Assembly: GCA_947650285.1 (NCBI GenBank)
Contig: CANTFL010000017.1
Coordinates: forward strand, 1-64,000
Origin: Hyaloperonospora brassicae
Taxonomy: Eukaryota > Oomycota > Peronosporomycetes > Peronosporales > Peronosporaceae
Length of the DNA: 64,000 nucleotides
Reading direction: 5' to 3'
Each line of letters starts with the position of its first letter. Position 1 is the stretch's first letter. Of this stretch, positions 12,812-24,300 are shown piece after piece. The position numbers were made by a program, and so were the translations under genes. The notes under the pieces are model-generated. The model was given only the letters and a program-made list of their open reading frames with translations. It had not been told where the DNA came from and made no database searches.

Positions 12812-12930
12812 TATACCGCGATCCACTACACCGCGATCCACTGTACTACGATCCACTGTGGAGCAATCCGCTGTGGAGCGATCCGCTGTGGAGCGATCCA
12901 ATATGGAGCGATCCAGTACGGAGTATCTGC
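12812..12930. repeat. 15-bp minisatellite in B1 (first array)
   Basis: About eight tandem units of the type gtggagcgatccgct (15 bp), drifting from ..cgcgatccactacac.. at the left to ..gagcgatccaatatg.. at the right. Because the unit is a multiple of three it encodes a pentapeptide repeat of the type VERSA. Confidence 0.75.
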
Positions 12931-13204
12931 TGTGGACCTGTGGTAAAGTGATCACGAGATTTAACCGTGGCGTTGGGACGCTGGATGGAACCAGACGAAT
13001 GAGTGACAGAAAATGGTTTTTGAAGTTATTAGGATTGATCTACCTAGTGGTCGAGATAGAGTATAGTCGAGGATCGATAATTGGCCGATCGCGACCCGCG
13101 ATCAAGGGCTTGGATCACCAAGATACAAGAACTGGATTATTCAAGGACTAAAAATTAAGTGTAGTACTGGACCGATAGAGACAATGGGATGTAGGTGAAC
13201 TTGG

Positions 13205-13395
13205 AAGCAAGCTGGGAGAGTGGATCGAGTAATTGGTGTGGATCACGTCATTGGTGTGGATCCAATAATTGGTGTGGATCTTATGCCGCTATCCGGTACT
13301 CTGCGATCCGACATTCTGCGATCTGGTACTCTGCGATCCGGTACTCTGCGATCCGGTACTCTGCGATCTGGTATGGGGCGATCTACTATGTATTA
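13205..13395. repeat. Two adjacent minisatellites in B1 (18-21 bp and 15 bp)
   Basis: At 13205-13280, three to four copies of attggtgtggatcacgtc-like units; at 13285-13390, about six copies of ctctgcgatccggta (15 bp). The core GCGATCC is shared with the first array of this element and with the array in B2, so the arrays are probably of common origin. Confidence 0.75.
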
Positions 13396-14058
13396 TCTGC
13401 TATGGACCACATGATATAAGAGATGAATGAAGAAGACAGGCGGTGCACAACAGTTGACCTAGCGAACGGATATGCATATTCATAGGGTTTGGATTTGGTT
13501 GGTTGACATTAAACAGATTTGAATTAGCAACGAAAGACACGGGTCGACTTCTCCCGGGCAGGATCTTTAGCCTCCCGTTGAAAAGAGAGTCGCCCATGTC
13601 TCAGCAAACTTTGCCCTTGGATTGTTTGGCCAGGCGGAACGTCAATTCTCCCCCCCCCTCAACTGCGATAGGTCACAGTAAACCTAACGGTTCATATTCA
13701 AGATCGCGAGACGGCTCGAGAGGTCAGAATGCTCGCGTATCAAGCATTAACCCTGGCATCGGCGACTCTGGGAGAGCGCCCAAGTTACAAGCGATCTAGT
13801 GAAGAATTTACACGCGATCCGCACCTACGTTTGACCGGGTGAAGAATTTCTACTCGAGCAACTCCTATCCCCAAAACGGTCAAGTTTAGCCTCAGCTCAA
13901 GTCCCATAAGAAGAGCTCAACCCGCCCCACCGATTGCTACACAAGGTGAGCAAGAAGAAACGGAGCACGAAATCGGGGTAACTATTACGTTAGTCGGTCG
14001 TCCGGGTACCAATGGAGAGTCGGAGTCACAAGGAAATTGTGATCACCACGCCACCACT

Positions 14059-17000
14059 TTGGTTTCCGCTCAATATCTAATGTAATTTCGAGGATAGTTA
14101 CAACCTAGCATGGCAAAATGCTTTATTCGATATATCGTCCCGCAAGCTAGGCGATGAGCTTGCCCGTGTAATGAATCTGTAGTCTTTAACGAGTACTGGA
14201 TCCGTGCATCTATTGTCTGCGATGATCATTGTATAGTTTTGCTGCTTGATATTGAAAGCGAGGAATTTCCAGACTTAGACATACGATTGGTTGCACGAAT
14301 ACGTACAAATCCACATCAATCGTGTATCGATTAGGCCTCTTGTGGTATTGACACTCGTAACAATATAAAATAATAATTTTTGTACACCCTGATATCCAAA
14401 TAATTTTATTGTAGACCTGGGGATTTGGCAGGTCAATATTTAGGATAGTTTGTATAGCCTTTATGAAAATCCACCAACAATTATTTGGGCAAATTATTTT
14501 GACCCGCCGATCGAGACGTGCTGTCGCGCTACTACGCGAGTCAAGTGACCAAAGATGGTGTTAAGAACACTTCCAAAATATATATTTCCCGGCAAAATCA
14601 TTATATATAACGGGAATGGAAAAAATATCGCGTTATGTTTAGTTGGTGAAAGGTGAGTGTGATAAATTATAGATCTAATATATAATGAATGGACTTTGTT
14701 AATCTCGCTGTCTCGGTGCTGATTCTAACCCAACTAACATATGCCTACATATAGTCGGCTCTATTTATTACTTCGATGGAGGTACAAAATAAATGAGGTT
14801 GATATATATGGAAATAGTGATAAGAATCCTGCTCTACTAAGGCGTGTCGGCGGGTTGGTGAACAGAGGCTATAAGTAACGCAGCAAACCTTCTTCGTTGC
14901 TCCATCAACATTACACAATCGAACAAAACAACGTATGAACTAGGCTCTAGATTGAAAACGTGGCGGCACGACAGGCAATATATTGGATCACAAAGACAAC
15001 TGTCATGCGTTACTTGAGGTAAATACGTCTCGAGTGAAAATACATGATGCTGAATTGATTTATAAGTATTAGCGCATCGTGCACTTCGTTCTATAGAAAT
15101 TTACCGCATGAAAAAGTCGATATTTCAGTCATTTCAAGCGAGGCGACGTATGATATTCTTTATTAACGACGCACATTCGCGGCGGAAATCTTTCAAAAAT
15201 GATCTATGCAGCATGAATTTGGTGATCTGAAATCTATATTAGAAATCTAAAACAAATCTAACTCTTCATTTCTTGATATACATATACTTAAGCAACACGA
15301 TCTGATAGAGTGCGCCATATATTTAGCATGAAACCGATGCAAATCCTCGATGTACATTTTTGCGCATTCATCGGAGTTGTGTAGTAAAACATTACTGCAT
15401 TCGATAGACTACGTATTAGTTTGATGAAATCAAATGTGTTTATGTGATTACACACTATTGCAGAAATGATCGAGCGTAATGATTACACATGTTTTCACAA
15501 GATGAAGAAGAACGTAAATAAACCCACGAAGCATGCAAGAATATCAATTTAAATTTTAGATATGGCTAAGTTGCGATAATAATCCAGCATTCGGTCAACC
15601 AAAAATTCTTTTAATAGAAATGAAGTTGTCTAGAGAGAACTGAAAGAGCATTTGTCCCCTAGAATGGTGCTCATAAGATTGATCGTTGTTTCATTTTGAT
15701 CCAAAAAAGCTGTACGTATAAGGAGCCAGTATTCCCGATATGTAATGACGATCACCAGTTAGAATAGTGCGATTCATAGCCATATCCAAAGCGTTAATGA
15801 ATTGAAGAATAAAGTTTGTGGATGCAGCCATTCTGACATATGCTGAAAATTTCGATAGCGTGCAGATACTATTATTAGTAATAACGTACGTGAATGACAT
15901 GAGAGTACAGTATCGGGGCTTTAACCATATCCCCGCAACTATGCATAGACCCTAAACCCACGAGGAAAGCACACCATTCTATTCTTGAAACTCAGTGTGT
16001 CTTACAGAAAGGCTACTGGGACTGGTCGAGCAGTTAGATACAAGGCTCAATTGGATCGTCGAAATGTTGAGTAGAATTTTGAGATCGAATTTCCATTAAA
16101 CCTATTCACCTATGGTAACCCTCACTATATTCTATCTATATGAAATGTGTGCGGAAAACGGATGTATGATGGAGATGACGGGCCTCGAATAGAATTGCTA
16201 TCACAGACTTCTTTCGGGTGAAACATCGCTAATGTAATGGTAGACGAAATAAACAAGGATGTACTTAAATTGACACAAGCAGGAGCACTTCACAACGACT
16301 TGTCTCGCATTTGTGGAAAAAAGTTAGGAGATATGGTGCTGATAGACCCATCTACGTAAAACGTATTCGAACGGTTTCGGCCGCGAGCGTATGCTTGTAC
16401 GGGAATGTCATGATTAATGCCGCGAAGATGATCATGAGATTATAGAAGTTTGTAAGGCGCACATAAAAACTCTCAAGATGAAGAACGTAAGATTAAATTA
16501 ACATTGAGGACGATTTTTGTGTATGATAAGAGCAACATGGCGTTTATGGTCAAGAAGACTCGATACATCAAAGACATGTAAGATGTAGCGAACCATTAGA
16601 GAATCGGAATGGTCGAAAGGTTTTTATTCTAACCATGACTTTTTACGGTCGCTGTCAACATCGGAGAGGAACATAATTACATGAAGCCCAGTCACCGACA
16701 TTACTTTATGGGACGTCTGATGTACCAGCGTGTGTGGTCATGCAATCACCACGCTTCTTCGAGAACAATGGGGCTAATTACCGTTTATATGGCAATCGCA
16801 TATTACAATATTCGAAATTGACTAGGTAGCATGACAAACGTTTACTATGAGTTTCAGGAAAGTCGCTGGCGTAGATAATGTTGACGCTAGGAAACAATTA
16901 GATACGTTAGGTGTCGTTTGTCATGGTAGTACTATGAACACTCCGGTCGTATTAAAAACTATAAACAGTCTCCCTTGAAATTTGAGAAAGTCAAATATGT

Positions 17001-19062
17001 GACGCTAATCATTCGTACTCAAGAGGTACTTCGGGTGATGTCTGTTCTGAAAGACATGTGTTCCGAGAGAGGTAGAGGAAAAATTATCTGTTAAGACCAT
17101 CAAGTTGAGGTTTTTTGTCGTGTGTAGCTGAGTACTGTGCGTGAATTATTCTGTCGATATAGACCACCACTTCATTGCACGGGATGTCAAACGCGGAACG
17201 ATAAACGATCGGGGTCGATTCTATTGACACAAAACATCTATTTGAAGACGTACTGTCCGATAGAATCAAGACATAGACATTTAAGTTCCTGCGCGACGCA
17301 ACTGACATCACAAAAAAATATCGTTGGGTAGCGTTAAATGTGAGTACATGTTATATCTCTGCTTTCGAAAGGTTACCGAACCGTGCAGTAAACTCCTGGA
17401 AAATGAATATTAAGGCATAAGTAAAGACTAGAATCTGCGTGGCAAGCAACGAGTATAAAAGAGGGAACGGTGGACAATGAATGCAAGCAAAACCGAGAGT
17501 TTGATTATTTATAACATGCTTACTTCGATATCGACCTCGATCAACGCAAACTAACTTGGGTAAACATTTAGTTTTATAAAGTCCGTTTTTAAAGCTCCAG
17601 CACTCTTGTAGAAAAGATAAATGCGACAAACAGATACCCGCTTTTCGTATATGTAAACATCAAATGTGTTTTTCTCGGCTTACGTCATGCTTGCACAAGC
17701 ATAATTGTTATTGCATTAAACTGAACGTGCATCGCTAGTGTATAATCTAACATAATATGAGCACTATAACGTAGATTCCAGATCTTCATTGAAGTAATCA
17801 AAAATATTATTTTATCTTATCTGTTGACAATTGAAGACAAAAGTAGCCCATCTCATGCACTTAAGAACGACAACGATTTTACTACCGGCTACATGCTGGT
17901 GTAATACTACAACTGTAAATATAATCACCTGCATGTATCTTATCATCGGCCAGCAGCTATGTAAAGCTATTGAATTACCAAAGCCTTTCCTCGATATAAT
18001 TAAAATCGGTTATATCATAGCCTATCCAAGGAGATAATGTTGTAACATTTGCCTTAAAAAGAATGCTATATCCTTATATATAGACCGGTCAACCGTTACG
18101 CCTCTTGCACAGAATGGATGGCGATGTGTATGTAATTCTCTGTGGAATCTATTTTCGAAGCATATATGTAGCAAGGCGACTTAGAATTTGTTTCTAAAGA
18201 TCATCAGGTCATCCTAAATTTAAGGTAGATGCAAATCCTAAGAGCTAAAAACCCAGCGTTGCAGCATGTAGCTGGGATTATCTACGTCAACATAGCTTCA
18301 AGAGTTGACACAAATATATCGCGTCGTTAGCACTCGCTGCATCAATTTTCAGATCCAATATGACGATAAGCTTGTCGTAGGCGTATGTATCGTTCACAAA
18401 AGTCAGCGGGTTGATGTAGCACAAAGCAATTTTGACGGCACAATAAGTGTCCTTACTATCAACCACAAGGGGGTCTGCGCTCGCGGATCATGAATATTAA
18501 TATGTATAATCAATTCAGTGAATAATTTAGCTTATTGGAACATGTTATTCCCCACCCAAGGCTTTTTAAAACCTGAGAAAGTACCAATTTGCTCGCGATT
18601 TATTTCGAACTTGGAGGTGTGTCACCGGGAGAAGCCAAAACTGCTTCGTCAAATGACCAGTTGCAAACTTTATCCGTACCGAGCTCTTTTCATTACTTTA
18701 TTTCGATAGGTCCACTTCAGTATTCAGATGATCTCATGAGACTATCAAAGGCAATGGGATGCTCATTAAATTATCACGATGTTGCAACTTTTTGCTGTTC
18801 CGGAGCTTATCACAACAAAAGCCTATTATAAGATGATATTTTAGAAAAAATGTCCAAGGTAAAATCCAGAAGAGTGTGATTAAAAGGCATCGTTAAAAAA
18901 CGATTGTACTAGGTACAATCGCTGAAGATGTGACCCAATCGCAACATGTGTTAATTTTATAGAATTCAACAACAGCATCATAATAGATAGGAAAATAACA
19001 CTTTTCCTCTATTCGATTAGGTCTTGCCAATGTCCAATATCCACCAAAATCAGTGCATGCAC
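14059..19062. other. AT-rich stretch, no gene seen
   Basis: No recognised protein, RNA gene or element. Open stretches are all under about 95 codons and resemble nothing I know. Probably old decayed repeat sequence. Confidence 0.4.
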
Positions 19063-21360
19063 TGTGGTAAAGTGGGCTCCTAAAATTGTGTGATGAGACG
19101 CGAAACCACTCACTTTGCCGGAATGCCGACTTACGATGAGTGGAACCTCGACGCCGCGTATAAACCTTGACTCATATTGTGTACCCGTCGGCTGGTGGGT
19201 CTCACTACTAGGTAGACTTTTGTGACGATGTAGAAGTTCTCTTTAGAAGAGGAAAACCCGGGGACCCTAAGAGGATATGCTTCACCCGGCGGATCGGTAA
19301 GTCTCCACTTGATCGACTTGGTCGAGAGTAGACCTGTAACCAAATTCTTTGGGAAGCTTGTTGCCCCTGGCCTATTCTTCAGTCGTCTCCGGGGTTTTAT
19401 CCACCTGGCTTTTACCTTGCTCGCTGACCGCTTGGTCGTGAGGCCGCTTTCAATAGCGGACTTTTGGGAGGAGGATTCTACTCGACGAACCCACAGGTCA
19501 AATATTTCCTTTGGTTTTACTTGCACTTGGCATTGCCACGCAACTTTTTTCAACGAGAAGCGGGAAAAGTATATCCCTTTCCCGGAATAGGCGGGTAGAC
19601 TTAACAAGTTCCTATTAAGCACGACAAAGAAGTGTCACGTAGATTGCCAATTTATAAGTATCAGATATAGTCGTATAATCTAGCTTCTTTACTCTACCCT
19701 TGCCTTATAGCCTGACTCTTTATCTGAATGTTCTGGAGTAGCCAGGACTCGATAGACCGGGGTCTACCGATGAGGGACCGGTTCCACCAATGCGGAACCA
19801 ATTCTACCCCGACGGGCCGCCTCGTTTCAATGATGAGGGACCAAGTTCGACCACCGAAGAACCGTGTCCACCAGTGAGGGACCGTATTCTACTCCTTTAT
19901 GTACTATTTAACCGAAACCCTGGTCATGATATCCCTAGACTGGTCCTGCATATACTTCTACTCCGAGGGTCTCGTTGCCTCCGTTATCCATTTCTCTTTG
20001 GCACCCTATTCCTGAGAGGTAGTCCCTTGTCCCTTCAAACCATTGGTCTTCAGGGCCACTACTTTAGAAGATTCCTTTACCATACTGACTCTTACTCATT
20101 AGAATCTGACCTTAATATCAGCGTACATATAGAATATGCCGTATCTATGAATTTTTAAATATGAAGAAATAATTGATGCTGGATACACTGACAAAGAGAA
20201 TAATATATATCATCATTCTTTCAAGGTATCACCGGTGAGGACGGTAAAGATCTTGATGAAGAATCACCCGGATGTCTAATGCATGCACAAAGCGCAATAC
20301 AGCTCAAGAAGAGATAAAACAGAAGCGTTGGTGCCATTGGAGAACTGTTGTATCTGTCATCGGGTTATAGATGAAGTGGCAGATAAGTGGAGCTGAAAAA
20401 ATAGGAAATAATGCCAGAGCAGCCACTCAGTCACTTTATGAAAAAAGATGAGCTGTCATGTCGATATCAAAATTCTATAAGATCCGATCACTTACGTAGG
20501 CAAGCGCAAGCTGTAAATAAATTTAATATAAGTGTCGTGTGCTGAAAGGATTACATCGTATACATTTAAGGTCGATCTGAAATATAGGACTCAAAGCTTC
20601 TTCAATTCAGGGCTGGAGTGTTCATCCGAAACATTGTTACTAGCCTACTTCCGATGATCGAAATGAGCACCGCTGTAATAGTCGAGCATAAATTTATGTA
20701 AAGATACCATTCCGCTGCCTGTTATGTCATAACAATTAGATTGCGAGATCTTCAGTACTTGCAGAAATTTATTGTGCTCTTCAATCCGATAGAAATATTT
20801 CAAGTAATCGCAACCTATCCGCGGACAGTCAAGCTTGTACGAGAAAGGATATACTTTTCCCGCTCCTCATTGAAAAAAGTTGCGTGGCAATACCAATTGC
20901 AAGTAAAACCAAAGAAAATATTTGACCTGTGGGTTCGTCGAGTAGAATCCTCCTCCCAAAAGTCCGCTATTGAAAGCGGCCTCACGACCAAGCGGTCAGC
21001 GAGCAAGGCATAAGCCAGGTGGATAAAACCCCGGAGACGACTGAAGAATAGGCCAGGGGCAACAAGCTTCCCAAAGAATTTGGTTACAGGTCTACTCTCG
21101 ACCAAGTCGATCAAGTGGAGACTTACCGATCCGCCGGGTGAAGCATATCCTCTTAGGGTCCCCGGGTTTTCCTCTTCTAAAGAGAACTTCTACATCGTCA
21201 CAAAAGTCTACCTAGTAGTGAGACCCACCAGCCGACGGGTACACAATATGAGTCAAGGCCCATACGCGGCGTCGAGGTTCCACTCATCGTAAGTCGGCAT
21301 TCCGGCAAAGTGAGTGGTTTCTCGTCTCATCACACAATTTTAGGAGCCCACTTTACCACA
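19063..21360. mobile_element. Palindromic (foldback) element C, ~530-bp inverted arms
   Basis: The left arm (19063-~19590) pairs with the right arm (~20833-21360) such that x pairs with 40423 minus x. Both ends read TGTGGTAAAGTGGGCTCC inward, and the arms differ only at scattered positions. Each arm holds the same outward-ending open frame, unbroken for 163 codons in the left arm (19622 to 19131, minus). In the right arm the equivalent frame ends at 21013, where an AAA codon has become TAA, and reopens at 21080-21292. The ~1.2-kb interior has a short degenerate tandem array (19760-19895, ..gatgagggaccggttccacc..) and an unrecognised 122-codon frame (19790-20158). No transposase is recognisable. 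The flanks show no clear target-site duplication. The block ccgacgggtacacaa lies 128 nt inside the end, as in TGTGG-family copies. Confidence 0.75.
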
Positions 21361-24300
21361 TGTGCGTATACGACGTCTGTCGAGACTTGTGGCTACATCA
21401 GGAAAAAAAGACATTTATTTGGATAAGAAAATTTTTAGGTTTGAATCTACTAACCATAGCCTTACAAATGGTAGATCTAACATCAAATGTTTATCACCTT
21501 TACGCGGTCTATTATATTGAAGCTAACACTTTCGCATGTCAAATTACATTATTATCAGCAGCGAAAGCATCATTAGAGCAAACTGACATATTAAGCTATG
21601 TCAAAATCTGGCGTAAGTTTTCTACTAGTGGGTGAAAACAGCAAAAAATAGACGATTTGTTTTGTCCGATGGTAAAATAATTGGTGTCGTCAGATTCTGC
21701 AGAAGCAACGCTTCTGTCAAAGCTTGTGTGCCAAAATTCCTTTTTCCTTTAATAAAGTACTTGTTAACGCAAATTTAATTTTGATATCGATAAAAACTAT
21801 TGGGCCATAACATCTCATACTATATTTCATTTTTTAATGTTTCAAAATGCTGATAATGAAGCGTCTATTCGCAACCAAATTCTGAAAGAATACCGTATCG
21901 TATATTATTGATCTTAAAAGGTATATTGTACGCAGTTTAGCGAAAGAAAATTGAAAGTGACGGCAAACATCACGTATCTTTCGATTTCATATATATTTTT
22001 ACGTCCAATGCAACTTCTGTGTCTACTGCAATATAAGACCACGTTCAATATGCTTGTCAAGTCAAGATCAGCCGCTTTTACCAGCGGTATGAAATACAAG
22101 TTGCCAATAAATCTCGAGGTACTAGTAATCATGGAAAAATTTGTTTGTAGCATAAGAAAATTGATACATTGCTGTTGGTGTCTACATTGAGCTTTGACTG
22201 AGCAGATTTTATACATTGTCTTTTTTGGCGCAACGCTCTATCGTCATTTGAAAATATGCAGGCGATGATGATGCTTTTAGGATACGATTATACTGTTTTG
22301 TAAAGAATATGGAACATTTGTGTGGCAGCAAAAACTTCTTTCATAGGTCACCTAAATCTCAACCTTCGATAAATAGTATTGATTTGACCTGCCGGTAGAT
22401 CTTTATGCATGCTATCGACGTAATTATAAAAATTACGTCGTCGGCACAACTGAACACTATCTCTGCGATCTCAGATCCTATTTTTTACTAAGAGAGAGTG
22501 TAACTTGCAATTGAACCCCCTTAAATATTTGTTTTCGGCTATCACAATTGTTCACATCAAGTACGCATTCACGGCGTGCCTCATATATCCGAAACTAACT
22601 CCAACAATGACATGAGTTCTGCCTCCAGATATCATTTATTAATAATGTAGATAAAATGTAATGTTGAATGAGAAAAGTTTTCGATTAATTTTTTAGTCTT
22701 CTTAGGATCGTCTTTGATACATCGGGGTTATTTTTCAATGTGACAGACCGCATTTGGCATCTTAAAACGTTAAAGGATGTCATTAATTATTGCGAGAAGA
22801 ATTATACTGCGCTTATGGAAAGTCCGCAATTCGCACGAGCTTAAGCAGAATTGATGACGTGACTTACTATCCGCACAAAGCGTGTGCCTTACTTTTCACT
22901 GTTTCTGTATTTAAAAAAAATGCTCGTGACACTTGTTGGATATCTTTTGGAGCTATATGTGATGTAAGATGACGATATACACCATGCAGGCATTATAAGT
23001 GCGATGCGGCCTTATGCTAGACCATGGGTTCATTCCAAGAAATATTTTGTGAGCTAGACAGCTTACATTCGATTCCAGACAGATTTGTAAATTCTTTATT
23101 AGTTTTTGAGTAGATATAGCGCGAAAAATCAGCAGTTTTATCGAGACCATTTACCCATACGCAACAGTAGTGACTACAAAAATTTATTACTAGTTAATGT
23201 ACTTCTTTTGTGGTACTAGCCTTGCAGCTATATCGGACTTGTGTTGACTCTTGAGCGCATTTGCAACAAAAAACAATGAGCCGTTCATTCTGCACAGGAA
23301 AAATAGCCTTGTGATGTACAATACCATTTCATATTTAGGATATAACCTTCTCATAACTACAATTTGTGCGTAATGACTCTTAATTATCGAATGTAGCATC
23401 AGTAATAAGTGATTCGTCCCTGAAATATGAGATGGTGTGGTTTTGCGTAGCTGTTTTTCACTACGTAAAAGAATACAAATGACGTCTTTCATGACTTTTG
23501 TGTATTCTTGTGGTCCGTGTAGGCCTTGCACAACTATTGGCGTCATCCAGAAATCAATTACATGCTAACGAGGCCTGCAATCGCTAGCACTGATAGTTAC
23601 ATCATTACTTTGGTTAATTCGATCGAATAGACGCTGCTTACATCGCTTTGTTCTTATTGGGTATATCTGATCCTAATTAAATCTTGCATCCCATACCTAT
23701 ACATACCTGTCTAGTACTGTTATACGCAATGTCGAAAGATTAAATGCCCATTTTTTACGATGGCACGGCCTCGGAAGAAAACGTTATTAAACCATTTGAT
23801 TGAAGATCTTACCGCGAATATACGAAAATGGATCCAATATTCATTATCTGAGCATAAATTCTGCCTCTTGACTATTAAATCGCTATAAAATATCATTGAA
23901 CATTTTTCTTTATAATCCAACGATGAACACTTAAAAAACTGGTATAAATTGTCGGAGGATCGAGCTCACATATGTGTCAAATAATGGTGGTAATTTGTTG
24001 TTAGGACTGAAAGGCTTATCAAACAAAGAGATAGCTGGTATTCCGCAAAAATATTGAAGTAGAGAATTCAAAACTTATGTTTTTTCTTCTACTTGTCTTT
24101 CGATTTCACTATTTGTTGAAGCTTTACCGCCAATAGGTTGTCTTAAAGCATCTACTACCATACTTGTAACTTTAAGACCAACAGGTACAATGATAATTGA
24201 ATCAAAAATACTTTATCTAATTTCTTTAATATTGCTAAAACAACAACTCCAACTACATCAGGTCCAGAGTTCAGTGCCATTTTTTCATATGACCATTGTT

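Larger units (their letters stand above)
12567..14058 (+). mobile_element. TGTGG-family element, copy B1
   Basis: It begins TGTGGATAAGCGC and ends ..cgccaccact. Landmarks shared in order with B2 (54362-55649) are AAGTTTGGATC near the start, gaatgagtgacagaaaa (~12997), the cgcgatcaagggcttgg block (~13096), a 15-bp minisatellite, ggttgacattaaacag (~13500), cgggcagga, the ttggattgtttggccagg palindrome (~13617), aaaacggtcaagtttagcct, and cacaaggtgag 128 nt before the end. Frames of 151 codons (12696-13151) and 98 codons (13503-13799) lie inside, but they overlap the tandem arrays and look like repeat-encoded peptides. The element sits inside a gypsy RNase H relic. Confidence 0.65.

Noticed and set aside
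12696..13151. 151-codon frame in B1 with pentapeptide repeats
   Set aside because: The peptide repeat is the direct reading of a 15-bp minisatellite; the equivalent region of B2 does not preserve the frame.
13285..13395. CRISPR or telomeric repeat
   Set aside because: A simple 15-bp tandem array without spacers and unlike any telomere repeat; it is a minisatellite inside a transposable element.
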